DNA of 64,000 bases from Annona cherimola (lineage: Eukaryota > Streptophyta > Magnoliopsida > Magnoliales > Annonaceae). Location of the stretch: positions 54,293,563 to 54,357,562 of the forward strand of contig CM059972.1 in the NCBI GenBank assembly GCA_030490835.1. Reading direction: 5' to 3'. The notes under the pieces were generated by a model, which was not told the DNA's origin, did no database searches, and was given only the letters and a program-made list of their open reading frames with translations. The first letter of the stretch is position 1; each line of letters begins with the position of its first letter. Shown here piece after piece: positions 42,102-55,910 of this stretch. Made by a program: the position numbers and the translations under genes.

Positions 42102-43000
42102 TTATGAAAATCCTTCGACAAATCTTCTATAGTAGCCGGCCAACCCTAGAAAACTTCGAATTTTTGTAATGGTAGTCGGACTTGGCCATTTTAACACTGC
42201 TTCAATCTTTTGAGGATCAACTTGAATACCTCTTTCTGATATTATATACCCAAGAAATCTCATTTATTTCAACCAAAATTCACATTTCTTTAACTTGGCA
42301 TATAATTTCTCTTTTCTCAACCTTTCTAAAACCCTTCGCGAATGATTTTCATGTTCTTTCTCCGTTTTTTAGTAGATCAGGACATCGTTAATAAATACTA
42401 CCACAAACTGATCCAGATAGTCCCGAAAAACTCTATTCATCATATCCATGAATACAACAGGGGCATTAGTAAGTTCAAAAGGCATTACCAAAAACTCATA
42501 ATGCCCATACCTGGTTCGAAAAGCCGTTTTATGAGTATCCGCAGGACTTATCCTCAGTTGATGATACCCTGACTATAGATCAATCTTAGAGAAAGTTATG
42601 GCTCATTGCAATTGATCGAATAAATCATCGATCTTGGGCAATGGATATTTATTCTTTATTGTAACTTTATTTAGCTCCCAGTAATCAATACATAACCTCA
42701 GATTTCCATCCTTCTTCCTCACAAACAATACCGGAGCTCCCCAAGGGGACACACTTGGTCTGATGAAACCCTTATCCAACAGCTCCTGTATTTGAGTCCT
42801 TAGTTCATTCATTTTAGCTGGTGCCATTTTGTATGGAGTTTTAGAAATTGGAGCTGTACCTGGCATCACATCTATAGTCATATCCATTTCCCGTTGTAGA
42901 GGCAATGTGGTTAACTCCTTTGGAAATACATCAGGAAATTCCCTAACCACAGGAATTTGATTAATCTCTACCTCCGTGCCTTTCTCTACATTCACTGACA
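42102..43000 (-). pseudogene. pol: Tekay reverse transcriptase
   Basis: The N-terminal part is open up to 42603: [49 protein letters not shown]. After a stop there (at the GA of the usual QGA) follow AITFSKIDL (Asp), [16 protein letters not shown] and the catalytic box, which reads VVVFINDV instead of the usual FIDD: the first Asp of the pair is Asn. Together with several stops this makes RT inactive. Confidence 0.9.
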
Positions 43001-43451
43001 CCAGATAGGCTTGACATTTTTGTCGGATCATCCTGACGGCTTTCATAGATGATATCAATATATTTGAGTTGTCAGGTTGCCTCAGCTTTCCAATGGCAAT
43101 CTCCTTTCCTGGAGTTGCTTCAAATTGCAGTTTCTTATTCTTACAATCTATGGTCACTCCCCATTGGCTTAGCCAATCCATACCTAATATCACATCGAAT
43201 TCAATCATTGGCAATAGGATCAAATCGGCTTCTAGAATCAATGATCCTATCCTAATTGGGCAAGCTTTGCATACTTGGCTAGTACTTGCTAACCTATACA
43301 TAGGGGATTCTACATGAATGATCTGGTTAGTCTCTTCTACCGGTAGTGCATGGGTGGTCACATATTGGCATGCTATGAATGAATGACTAGCACTAGAATC
43401 AAACAAAGATACTGCTAAATTCCCTAGAATATAAACTGTACCTGTGACCAC
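43001..43451 (-). pseudogene. pol: Tekay aspartic protease
   Basis: The frame shared with RT begins at 43451. It contains [14 protein letters not shown], where Ser replaces the usual Gly of the LFDSGASHSF active site, and [19 protein letters not shown], the conserved C-terminal block. The Asp is kept; the Gly change probably weakens activity. A stop and about 100 nt lie between gag and this frame. Confidence 0.88.
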
Positions 43452-43550
43452 ATTTTCCTCTTATTCTTAAGATTCTGTCCGGGTCAAGGCATGCACGTGC
43501 ACCAGGTTCCTAGAAGTTCCCTGCTTACTTGTTGCTCTAGGTATTCTAAG

Positions 43551-44119
43551 TTAAGCAGGTCTTCCACGTCCTTGAGATGTCTGCGCCTTGTTTGGGCAAT
43601 TCAGGGCTATATGACCCACTTGATCACAAATATAACACTTGACAACCTTTACTTCCCCCGTTCTACACTCCTTGGCGATATGACCTGTTTGACCACATTT
43701 GTAGCACCGGTTCGAGCCTTTTAAACACTCGCCTGTATGTCGCTTTTGACATTTTCTACATAGCGGCGAGCTTTTCTTCTTTAGGATTCCTTTTCCCTTT
43801 TTCACATTTCCTTTTCTAGCTTTTTCCTTCCCAATTTCCATTTCTTTGGGACTCGTGCTAAACATTCTTGAGCCCAATCTCAGTTCTTGGGTTCTTAAAG
43901 CCTCAATTTCCAAAGCCCTTGCTCTCTCGAGGCTTGAAGCATAATCCTTAATCAGCAGAGGGGCAAGACTTTTCTGAAGATATGGCCTCAATCCTTGTTG
44001 AAATCTCTGTACCTTATTTTCGGGCACATTTGCAATCCAAGGCACATATCTGACCAGAGCGTTAAATTTTGTAGCATACTCGGTGACCGTCATCCTCCCT
44101 TGATAAAGTTTTTCAAACT
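43551..44119 (-). pseudogene. gag: Tekay gag, 5' end missing
   Basis: 180 open codons from 44093 after a few more upstream codons (KFEKLYQGR) up to 44119. Seen are TEYATKFNALVRYVP, ENKVQRFQQGLRP, a basic region and three knuckle-like sites: CRKCQKRHTGEC, CYKCGQTGHIAKEC and CYICDQVGHIALNC. The N-terminal half of gag is cut off by the LTR terminus at 44120. No primer site or 5' LTR for this element is in the window. Confidence 0.9.
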
Positions 44120-45833
44120 TGTGGCGCCCCGAACCGAGACGTCACTTCCTTACCTCAAGATCTATCGATTGGTAAATGTGAATTAGGATTTTTGCCCTGA
44201 TCATGCAGTGGGTTCTTAATTGAATCTCGTCCAAAAAAAAAAAATTCGTTTTTACCTATCATCATTCATAACTTTATATAGCAATCATCATACATTGTGA
44301 CATTTCACTTGTAATAGAATTCATGATTTCATTCATAGCATCCTTTCATGCCTGTCATTATTCACTCAATCATTGTATACATCATACTTGCATACATTTA
44401 GTCATTGACTCACATGAAACTTAGAATTCTAACTAAGTTCATATATACATAAACAAGGAACTTGGAATTCTAAGTTCATATACACAATTAGCTTACCTTA
44501 GCATATTCATGCTTTTCCATTCCTCATAGCCTTCAAGGCTATCATCACGTACCTTCCTCCACGTCTTAGGTTCGCAACCTTCTGAGTTTCCTCGATACCT
44601 GTCTAAGGGTTGGGAAAACAAAACGTGAGTGACAACTCAGTAAGCAAGCATTTTATCTTTAGGGCAAGGCTTCCTTGAAAACCTTTTTCATAAACATCGG
44701 GAATGCCTTTTTCCTGAGGACATGTATATGTCCTAAAATATCATCGTGAAATCATTTGTTTATGAGGACAATTCCATGTCCTTGAATGTTTTCATAAGAC
44801 ATTCATTCTTAAAATCATTTACAAGTCGCGCCTGGGCTTGTTAAGGCAAAACATATACGTTTTACTTCTCTAATGAGTTCCCTTTAATCTTATATAAATA
44901 TTTTTAATGTTCATAGCCATTATATGAAATCATCGGTTGCCAGTGGACGTTTTACGTTCAAAACATTTTTCTTATAAATCATTAGGCAAAGGAGTACATC
45001 CTCATGTCCTAAAACATCATTAACATAAGCCATCATAAAATCCTTTACCCAAGAGACATTTTATGGCTCAAAATATTTTTTATATAGCTTCCTTTGGCAA
45101 TGAACATTCATATGCCCTAAAACACTTTTTATTTCCAGCACATTAACATTGGACATTCTCATGTCCATAAACCCTTATCATTTAGGCTCTTTAGAAAAGG
45201 ACATTCTTATGTCCAATCCAAGTTTCACATAAATATTTTTCATAATCCCCGTCTTGGGGCTTGTTTATAGTAAACAAGACAAATAAAATACATAAACCAT
45301 TTTCATAACTGCATTTGCATAAAAATATTTCCTTATATTCCCGTTATTTACACTTTTGTGTAAAACACAATCTCTTATAGGGTAACTTATGCATATTAGC
45401 TCATAAAAATCCCTTTTAAGATAACTTTTTGTATAGATGTTTTTATATTCCAATCTTTGGGCTTTTGAAAAGAAAAACGTATGCAAATGCATTTCTCCCC
45501 ATCCAGTAGTGACACTTAGCAAGTGATCATACTACATTTTGGAAGAGAATCCTTAACAACACACTAGCCCAGCGGCTGTTTATTTATCCTGTTCCCATCT
45601 TAGGGAGGGCGCCGCTGGCACTCCTGTCATCCCTTAGCGACTTGGCCTTATGTAGAGTGGGCCCCGGTCATCCCAACCGTGCTCTACAACTTGCCTATTA
45701 CTTATACTGGTGCACCGTACATTATTATGACGGACCGCAATCCATTTGGTTTGAAGAACCACAGACCGCAACCCATGTCCTTTTAAACCGGGATCACAGA
45801 CCGCAGTCCGTGTCAAATTGTAAGCGAGAGCAC
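44120..45833 (-). repeat. Tekay 3' LTR, left segment (end of LTR)
   Basis: Starts TGTGGCGCCCC inside the gag of the flanking element (left flank AAACT). Contains inverted hairpins such as GGACATGTATATGTCC near 44718. It continues after a 5,992-bp insertion at 51826. Total without the insertion about 5.78 kb. Confidence 0.88.
45829..45833. repeat. Target site duplication AGCAC, left
   Basis: AGCAC is repeated at 51826-51830. The same locus in the inserted LTR itself (near 49976-49990, reverse strand) reads GCGAGCGCACCCAC, against GCGAGAGCAC plus CCAC here, confirming the empty-site sequence. Confidence 0.95.
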
Positions 45834-48800
45834 TGTGAAACCCAAACCTAAGCAGGCTCCGATGTATGCCTTGGACCTATATATATGATTAAACAGAATT
45901 TTTGGATGATTTTAAGATTTTATGATATGTTGCAATTAGGGTTTAATTAAGAAGGGTGATTAAAAATTTAATCGCCGGAGCCCAAAGTAAGTCGGTATGT
46001 GAAACCCTAACCCAAGTAAGCCATATGTATGCATTGAACATGTATTTGATGATTATTTATGAATTATGGAATTATGAAGGTATTTTATGATTTTTGCTAA
46101 TTATGGCAATTAGGGTTATGGGTTAGCATTAATGATGTGATTAAGCATTTTGAGCCCAAATGAGATAATGGGTTTAGAATGAATTATTTGTGATTTAAGT
46201 GTGCAATTTATCATGAAAAATCATTTTTCATGATTTAAAATGAATTATGGAAATAAAGATGGAAATTGTCAAGTGTGAAGGAAAATATTGAAAAATTCAT
46301 AACTCAACGCCTAAATGGCGGATTCAAGTGAAATTTGAAATAAAGATTGTTAATATTAGGCTTGGTATTATGGAATGAAAAGATTATGAAAATTCTTGAT
46401 GAAATGAGAATTATGAATTTTTTAAAGTATATGTTCATTTCAACCGTTAACTTTAAACGACTATAACGGGAGCTTGGAAACTCGGATTGAGTTGAAATTT
46501 GAAACGGTTGAATGAAATTGTGAGATATTTATTTTCAATGGCTTGAATTAATCATGAAATATTGGGAAAGTGCCTGCGTAGAAAAAGGTGGCTATGGTTG
46601 ACTTATGCTCCAAGAGAGTAGCATATCATAAATGCAAATGTGCATGACATGATGGCATGGAATTAAATGAGTTATGAGGTGTCCATTGCAGAAATTTTTG
46701 AGGAAATTTATGCATTTAAATAAAATTCATAATGCCAAGAATTATCCATCCATTTAATGCATGAAATGATGAAGCTATCGAAGCATAGGCAAGGTGGCCA
46801 AGACATGGACGTCCAAGTGATGATATTGTTGGATTTTTGAGCAATTTTTATTTTATAAATGATGTATATGAATAGCTAACATGTTGGGATGCATAAATAA
46901 GCATTTAATTATGTGGAAAAAATCCAAGGAAATTCATAATTTGCAGCTGCCATGAAAAGTGGAAAAATGGACAGCTTATGTATGCAAATGACATCCCATG
47001 TTTGATGCTGCTATAATAGTTTTTCTTAATTTTTTTTAACACAAAATTAATACATGAATTGAGGGGTAATTAGGTGTATAATTTAACCTCAAAATTGTGT
47101 TTTAAAAATGGGAGAAAAATCAGAAAATGGGCAGCAGCAAGTGACGGTGGAAATGGAATGCAGAATTCGGTCAAATGATGCAGATTTTGTGGATTTTGGT
47201 AAATGGAAAAATGCAATTTTTGTGGCTGTGAATTCACCACCACATAAGAGGGATAAGGGAGTATTGAATGGGTGTGGAAAATTCCCAGCAAGTGGGGCCC
47301 ACATTTGGAGAAAGTCCACCCTACCAAGGCATGCTCGTTCACATGAGAGAGAGAGGGTTTTTGGAAATTTCCAAGTGCTGGAAATTCTTCTTCTCCAAGC
47401 AACAGCAAGCCACGAATTTTTCCAGCAAAGGAGAAGAGAAAACCAAGGGAAAAGAAGGGGGAAAAGGAGAGATTTCTCATTTGCTCAAGTAAGTATATGA
47501 TTATTTGATTTTTATGCATCAAATCTGGAAAGCAAATGATGCTGAAAACTAAATTATGGTCGGAACAGTAAATGGATGAATTTTGGTATGAAAATGTTTT
47601 ATAACAATCCTCATGGTATTATTAAGAATCGATACAATTTTCAGCTTTAAAGGATATGTATGTTCCAAATTAAAAATCTGTGAATATTAGCCCAAACAGG
47701 GTAAAACGGGTTACAGGATCATCTGTAGAAAATGATTTTTAATAATTTTTCTACAAGTATTTTTAGGAAAAATTTTACATGATATACAAGAAATATTTTT
47801 TATCACATAAAAAAATTAAAAATGAGGTTTTGATGGGAAAACATATACCCCATAAATAACGTCATTCAGGCTGACTGGAAATGGAGTTTACTGTTCAGCA
47901 AGGTAAAAATCCCCAAATAAATATGTAATGTCAATATTTCGTGCTGAAAATTTTATGACAGTTAATTGATGAAGTTATTAAATTATGGTATAAATTTAAA
48001 ATCAAAAATAATTTATTAGATATTAATTCAAGATTTTAAGATTTCATAACGCCTGATTTCAGCATATATGGTTAGTTTGAGAAAAAAATCAAAAAGAAAT
48101 ATGAAACCTATGTATAAATGATCCAAATTTATTTATGTGTTAAATAATTAAATATGGATCAATAAAAGTGAGATTATATGCTGAAATTTCTGATTTATAT
48201 AATGACCTAAGGTTATGTGTCAAAAGACACGTTAAACGGGTGAAAAGTAGGTTCCAAACTAACTGTTTTGGAAACCTATGGAACATGGATTTGAACCTCA
48301 TAAAAATACCTTAAATGCAGCGGTAATTAAGGGTAATTAAACCGCTTAAATATGGATTAAACCTCTGACTTAGAAAAGTTTATGAAATCCATTATGTATA
48401 TGTTGCCTAATGGGCATATATGAAAGAACAGATATGCAAGGGTGATCAATAACTTGTGAAATTTACTTTTGTGCAAAAATGCATGAAAATATGATATATT
48501 TCATTAATATATATCTTTTTAGAACTTCATGAAGTTAATTTCCAATTTTGGAATTATGTAATGAAGCCTAAGGTCATAACGGGCGCTCGGAACGGGCACC
48601 GATGTATGAATTTTGGAAAAAATGTAAAAGATGGTTAAATGAAGGTTAATGAACCTATGTATGATAGTCAATGGATGCATTTTATATGGTTGAATGGATA
48701 CCCTATTTATGGGGTTATATATGTTATGTATTAGCCAATGAAATGCATAAAAATGTGCTATTTATGTTTAATGACTTAGAAGACAAATGAAGGATATATG

Positions 48801-51800
48801 TTAATGAAAATGGGTTGGAAAACTAAATGGAATGCAATGACAAGAAATATATGAAAAACCATATTATGTTCATGTAGGCAAGGAAAAGAATGGAAGGAAA
48901 AGGGATTATGGCGATCTCAGGTAAGCAAGCAAACTTTCTAAAATATCATTTTCTTTCTATGTGATTGATATGATTGAAATGTCTATGTTTATGCTTATGT
49001 TTTATTGAAATGGGCAAGCACAAGTTTTGAATATGACGGCTTTAATGCAAAGCCATAAGTTTTGAAAAATGATGACTTTAATGAAAAGTCTTGAGGTTGC
49101 TTCATGGGAGGCAAGCGACACTTTTTAAGATAAATAATTTATCCTAAGTGTTGCCAAGGATGGGAATGCTTCATGTTAATGGAATTGAGAAATTTTGCTT
49201 ATGAGTAAGCAAGTTCTCCATGTTAATGTTGTTTTAAGGATTTCATGTTTGATATCGATGGTTTTAAGAATTTGCTTTTAAGGAAGAAAATTCTATATGA
49301 TATTGTTCAACAGCGTTTTATAAGAAAAAGGAAATTTTATCCTTTTTCACAAAATATTGATTGTAAATGAATTTTGAGTTATTTTTACAATAACTCGTGA
49401 TAAACAATGATGAAAAAGATTTGTTTTACTAGGTCAAGATAATTAAATAATAAATGATGTTTTGGACATAGTCCATATGTTTTGAAATGATGTTTGAAAA
49501 GTTTTGGTTTCCTTTAGAAAAGGAAATCAATGTTTAAAATGTTGAAAAGATATTTCTACGGATGTGTTGAAAGGGATTTATGGATGACCAACCTCCTATG
49601 ATTGATTTCATAAAATGGTTTAATTTCAGGTTGCTTGATGGCATGCAAAAGACTATGCAATTTTCCTCTATGCAAAAATGATTGATATGTGGATAATTAT
49701 TAAATTTTTAGGTTATAGACAAGGGGATAGCATAATTGCATAACTTTTGTAAACAAAAGGTCCTGAAATAGAAACTAAGAAAATATTAGAGAAAAATATG
49801 TTTTATTTGTGGAAATTCAAAGAATTTAAAATTCTTTTGATTAAAAGGATTTTAAGATGTATGGGTTCTCAAATGTTTCAAATGTTTATCAAAATACTTT
49901 ACTCAAAACATTTTTGAAAGAATTTAAGGAAGGTCATCCTAAAACTGGATTTCAAATAACAACTTGTTAAAGTGGGTGCGCTCGCTTACAAGTTGACACA
50001 GACTGCGGTCTGTGATGTGTTTTTGAAAATAATTGTTAAATATAGACTTCGGTCTAAGATTTTTGTGCATATGGATGCAGGCTGAGTCTGTGATCCCGGT
50101 TTAAAAGAACATGGGCTGCGGTCTGTGGTTCTTCAAACCAAAATGGACTGCGATTCGTCAGGATAACGTACGGTGCACCGGTACAAGGAATAGGCTGGTT
50201 GTAGAGCACGGTTGGGATGACCGGGGCCCACTCTACATAAGGCCAAGTCGCTAAGGGATGGCAGGAGTGCCAGCGGCGCCCTCCCTGAGATGGGAGCAGG
50301 ATGAATAAACAGCCGCTAGGCTAGCGTGTTGTTAAGGATTCTCTTCCCAAAAGGTAGCATGATCACTTGCTAAGTGTCACTACTGGATGGAGAGAAATGC
50401 ATTTGCTTATGTTTTATTTCTAAAAAGCCCAAAGATTGGGTCATGAAAATATGATTTTATGAAAGTATCCTAAAGGGATTTTTATGAAATGGTTATCCTA
50501 AAAGAAAGGGTGTTTTACACAAAAGTGTAAATAACAAGAATTAAAGGAAATGTGTTTATGAAAATGCATTTATGAAAATGGTTTACGTATTTTGTTTACT
50601 TTGTTTGCTATAAACAAGCCCCAAGACGGGGAATTATGAAAAGGATTTATGTTCGTTTGTAAGAGAGCCTAAATAAAGAATTTTTTTGGACATAAAAGTG
50701 TCCTTTGCCGAGAAAGGCTTATGTGATTGATATTTAAGGACATATGAATGTCCATTGCCAATAAGGTTGTGTAAAGGATGTTTTGAGACATGAAATGTCT
50801 CTTGATTTTATGATGGCTTATGTGAATGATGTTTTGAGACATGAAATGTCTCTTGATTTTATGATGGCTTATGTGAATGATGTTTTGAGACATGAAATGT
50901 CTCTTGGCTAAAGGATTTTATGATGACTTATGTTAATGATATTTTGAGACATAAAATGTCTCTTGGTTAAAGAATTTTATGATGGTCTATGTTAATGATG
51001 TTTTGAGACATGAGATGTCTCTGTTGCCTAAGTATTTATGCTGTTTTGGACGGAAAATGTCCACTGGCAACCGATTGACTTCATGCAATGGCTATGAACA
51101 TTAAAAATGTTCATATAAGATTAAAAGGAACTTATCATCAAAGGTAAAATGTATATGTTTTTCCTAAACAAGCCCAGACGTGGCTTGTAAATGATTTTAA
51201 GAATGAATGCTTTATGAAAACGTCCAAGGACATAGAATTGTCCTCAGGAACACGGAATTTCATGATGATTTTGTAGGACATATACATGTCCTTAGGAAAA
51301 AAGTTTTCAAGAAGCCTTGCCCTAAAGATAAAATACTTGCTTACTGAGTTGTCACTCACGTTTTGTTTTCCCAACCCTTAGACAGGTATCGAGGAAACTC
51401 AGAAGGTGCAAACCTAAGACGTGGAGGAAGGTACGCGATGATAGCCTTGAAGGCTATGAGGAATGGAAAAGCATAAGTATGCTAAGGTAAGCTAATTATG
51501 TATATGAACTTAGTTAAATTCTAAGTTCCATGTGAATTAATGACTGAATGTATGCAAGTGTCATATATACAATGATTCAGTGTATAATGACAGGCATGTA
51601 AAGATGTTTTGAATGAAATGATGAATTTTATTACAAGTGAAATATTAGAATGTATGATGATTTTCATGTCAAGATTATGAATGATGATAGATGAATAATC
51701 GAAAAAAAATTTGGACACATTCCAATTAAGAACCTACCGCGTGATCAGGGCAACAATCCTGATTCACATTTACCAATCGATAGATCTTGAGGTAAGGAAG

Positions 51801-51825
51801 TGACGTCTCGGTTCGGGGTGCCACA
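45834..51825 (+). mobile_element. Solo Tekay LTR, 5,992 bp
   Basis: Begins TGTGAAACCC, ends GGTGCCACA, with perfect 5-bp TSD AGCAC and no internal gag-pol. It is inserted in an oppositely oriented LTR of the same family, so the region forms a large imperfect inverted repeat. A second TGTGAAACCC lies at 45995, with about 160 bp of duplicated start sequence. Contains the GC-rich patch near 50165-50330, the CAGACTGCGGTCTG-type hairpins near 50000-50160 and the hairpin array at 50785-51021. Frames of 74-150 codons (e.g. 47070-47522) have no recognisable content. Confidence 0.92.
50785..51021 (+). repeat. Hairpin minisatellite GAGACAT...ATGTCTC
   Basis: Hairpins GAGACATGAAATGTCTC or close at 50785, 50836, 50887, 50946 and 51005. 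Spacing is 51, 51, 59 and 59 bp, so it is a tandem repeat of two related unit lengths. The first three units are nearly identical over 51 bp, which is why the minus strand shows a 17-residue repeated frame. Related GGACAT hairpins flank it. Confidence 0.9.
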
Positions 51826-51830
51826 AGCAC
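51826..51830. repeat. Target site duplication AGCAC, right
   Basis: Pairs with 45829-45833. Confidence 0.95.
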
Positions 51831-54800
51831 CCACTTTAACAAGTTGTTATTTGAAATCTAGTTTTAGGATGACCTTCCTTAAATTTCTTTAGAAGCATTT
51901 TGAGTAAAATATTTTGATAAATATTTGAGATGTTTGAGAAACAACACATTTTAAAACTCTTTTAATAAAAAAATTTCAAAACTTTTGGATTTCCATAAAT
52001 AAATCATATTTTTCTCTAATATTTTCTTGGTTTTCATTTCAGGACCTTTTGCTTACAAAAGTTAAGCAATTATGCTATCCCCTTATCCATAACCTAAAAA
52101 TTTAATAATTGTCAACATATCTATTATTTTTACGTAAAAGGGGGAATTGCACAGTCTTTTGCATGCCATTAAGCAACCTGAAATCAAACCATTTTATGAA
52201 ATCAACATAGAAGGTTGGTCATCCATAAATCCCCTTCAACACATCCGTAGAAACATTTTTCTAACATTTTCAACATAGATTTTCTTGTCTAAAGGAAATC
52301 AAAACTTTTTGAATATCATTTGAAAACATATGGACTATGTCCAAATCATCATTTACTATTTAATTATCTTGACCTAGCAAACAAATTTTTTCATAATCAT
52401 CATTGTTTATTACAAGTTACTGTAGAAATAACTCGAAACTTATTTACAAACAATATTTTGTGAAAAAGGGTAAAATTCTCTTTTTCTTATAAAATGCTGT
52501 TAAAACAATATCATATAGAACTTGCTTGCTTAAAAGCAAATTCTTAAAATCATCGGTATCTAACATGAAATCCTTAGAAAACATTAGCATGGAGAACTTG
52601 CTTACTCATAAGCAAAATTCTCAATTCCATTAACTTGTAGCATTCCCATCCTTGGCAACACTTAGGATAAATTATTTATCTTAAGAAGTGTCGCTTGCTT
52701 CCCATGAAGCAAACCTTAAGACTTTTCATTAAAGACATCATTTTTCCAAAACTTATGGCTTTGCATTAAAGCCGTCATATTCAAAACTTGTGCTTGCCCA
52801 TTCGTTAAAACATAAACATAGACAATTCAATCATATCAATCACATAGAAAGAAAATGACATTTTAGAAAGTTTGCTTGCTTACCTGAGATCGCCATAATC
52901 CCTTTTCCTTGCCTATACGATAAAAATGGCATTGCATTTATACATATAATCTCATATGCTTTCACATAATTTAGTTTTCAAACCCATATATTTTCATTGA
53001 CTATATGACCCACTTGTTTTACAAGTCGGAGGTTTATACATAACAACGCAACTTGTGCATCATATTATCTATTCTTTTCATTCTTAGTATCCTTACTTAG
53101 GATAGTTTTCAAGCATATCATGATCTTTCATTTATCTCAATGAAGTTTCATTATCCTTCATTTATCATTTACTTATCCATTTTTCACATTTCTTTCATTA
53201 GTGCTTACTTTAAGTACATCTTTAAGAGTTTAAGCTTCATATATCAATCCCAAATTTTGAGATTAACTAATATTATCAAAACAGAACCTTGTTTACACGT
53301 TTAAACATATTTCCATCCATTTTGCATTTTAGCAAATCACATTAACTCATTACCCCTTTCCATCATTCATATCCTGCACTTAAACTCTCTTGAAGACACA
53401 TATAATATGTGTTATGGAAAATTTTTCTAAACAGAAATATATTCACAAAATATATCATATTTTCATGTATTTTTGCACAAAACCAAATTTCACAAGTCAT
53501 TCATCACCCTTGTATATCTATTTCTTCTCATATGCCCATTTGGCAACATATGCATAATGGATTTCATAAAATTTCTAAGTCAGCAATATAATCCATATTT
53601 CAGCATGATATCATCCCTTAATTATCAATTTATTTAGGGTATTTTCATGGGATTTATATCCATTAATCATAGGTTTCCAAAACAGCAACTTTGGAACCCA
53701 TTTTTCACTCGTTTAACGTGTCTTTTGACACATAACCTTAGGCAGTTATATAATTCCGAATTTTCAGCAATTAATCCAACTTTTCCTAACCAAAATTTAG
53801 GTTATTAACATATATATAAATTTGGATCATTTCTACATAGTTTTCATATTTCTTTTTGATTTTTTTCTCAAACTATCCACATGTGCTGAAATCAGGCGTA
53901 CTGAAATCTCAAAATCTTGAATTAATATAAAATCAAGTATTTTTTATATTAAATTTATATAATATTAACCAAAATAAATATTTTCAGCATAAAAAATTAA
54001 GAATTTATATTTATTTTGGTATTTTTACATTGCTAGACAGCAGCATCCATTTTCAGTCAGCCTTAATCACGTAAATTATTGGGTATATTTATACCCATCA
54101 AAACCTAATTTTTAATTTTTTCTTGGGATAATAAATATTTCTTATATATTTTTTAAAATTTTAATCCCAAAATTACCTGTATAAAAATTACTAAAAATTA
54201 TTTTCTACAGATGATCCTGTCACCCGTTTTACCCTGTTTAGGTTAATTTTATCGGATTTTTAATTTGCAATATGCTAAATATTTCAATCTGAAATTTTTT
54301 TATACCCTTAAAAATCATATAATGAACTTGTAAACAAATGTTCATATTGAAATTCCTTCGTTTACTACTTCACTCATATTTTGGTTTATAATATCATATA
54401 ATTTTTAGATTTGAGCATAAACTCAAAATAATCATATACTTACTTGATTAAATGGGTGATCCCTCCTTTTCTCCTTTCTTTTTCCTTGTTTTTCCCTTCC
54501 TTTTGGCTTGCTAGGTGCTGGACATGAGGCTGCCTTGGGGAAGAAGATGGAGTTCAGCACTTGGAAGAATTTTCCAAGCCCCCAACCTTGTGAACGTGCT
54601 TGACTTGGTGGGGCTGGAATTTCCAGCAGTGCGCCCCACTTGTTGCTGCATTTTTCATAGTCATTGAATGCCCTCTTATCCTCTTATGTACTGGTGAACT
54701 CACAACCATATAAATTAGCATTTTACTATTTTTTTAAAATCCACAAATCTGCATTAATCCAGGCCGTCCAAATCTGTCCAGCCCTTGCACGTCACTAGCT

Positions 54801-55895
54801 ACCCATTTTCATTTCATTTTTTTTAAAATCCCAAAATATGGGTAATTTATACACCTAATTATCTCTTAATTCATGCATTAATTTTTCATTAAAAAATTTA
54901 GCAAAATGGCAGAAAATTAGCACATCATTTGGATGTCATTTGCATACAACAAGTTGTCCACTTTTACACCTTTAGTGGCAGCTACTGTTCACTTTTATAC
55001 ATCCCAACATGGCAGCTATATATATACATAATTCATAAAATAAAATTGCAAAAATAACCAGCTGCAACTGCCTATTGACGTCCATATGCATGTCACCTCT
55101 CCTATGCTCATTTTGAGCACTCTTAGCCCCTTTAATGTGGACATCAATGCATGGATAATTCATGGAATTATTGCATTTTATAATTATGCATAAAATACCC
55201 TGCATTTCACCTGCATTTGACACCTATTTGGTTCATTAAAAATTGCATTAATTTCATATACTCTAGCATTAAATACATGATACTCTTGTGGTGCAGAAGT
55301 CAACCATATACACCTTTTTCAATTCAGGTATTTTCCCAACATAAATTTCTTAATCCAAACCTTCCAAAATATTAATCTCATAATTTCGTTCAACTGTGTC
55401 AAATTTCATTTCAATTCGATTTTCCTAACTCAAGTTATAGCTGTTAGAAGTTAACGGTTGAAATTGAGATGTGATCAATAAATCATTAATCTAATTTCAT
55501 CAAGGATTTTCATAATACAATAATCCCATAATACCAAGCCCAACATCATCAACTTTCATTTCAAATTTTACTTGAATTCGCGTTACAGGCGTTGAGTTAT
55601 GAAATTTCTAGTGTTTTCCAACATAATTCCACAATTTCCATTTTAATCTCCATTAATTAAATCATGGAAATTAAACTAAACATTCATAACACATTAGCAT
55701 GTTTTAATCCCCTTTAGTCACCTTGACTCATATTGGGCTCCGACAATTAAATTTTTAATCACCCTTCTTAATTAAACCTTAATTGCAACATATCCTAAAA
55801 TCCTAAAATCATCCAAAAATTTCATTTAATCATATATAAGTCACATGTACATGTTCAATGCATACATTGAATCTTACTTAGGTTGGGGTTTCACA
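51831..55895 (-). repeat. Tekay 3' LTR, right segment (start of LTR)
   Basis: Continues the LTR from 45833 and runs to the start TGTGAAACCCC (reverse complement ends at 55895). Next to it are a polypurine tract and internal sequence, so this is the 3' LTR of a minus-strand element whose body lay to the right. Confidence 0.88.
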
Positions 55896-55910
55896 ATCCT
55901 CCCCCCCTTA
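55896..55910 (-). other. Polypurine tract
   Basis: Minus strand AAGGGGGGGAGGAT adjoining the LTR start, same form as at 40038-40050. Confidence 0.88.

Noticed and set aside
47070..47522. 150-codon minus frame with hydrophobic start
   Set aside because: Lies inside the solo LTR, overlaps an equally long frame on the other strand, and is not kept in sister LTRs.
50785..51021. Regular short palindromic repeats reminiscent of a CRISPR array
   Set aside because: Plant LTR context, spacers are near-identical, not unique, and no cas genes; it is a minisatellite.
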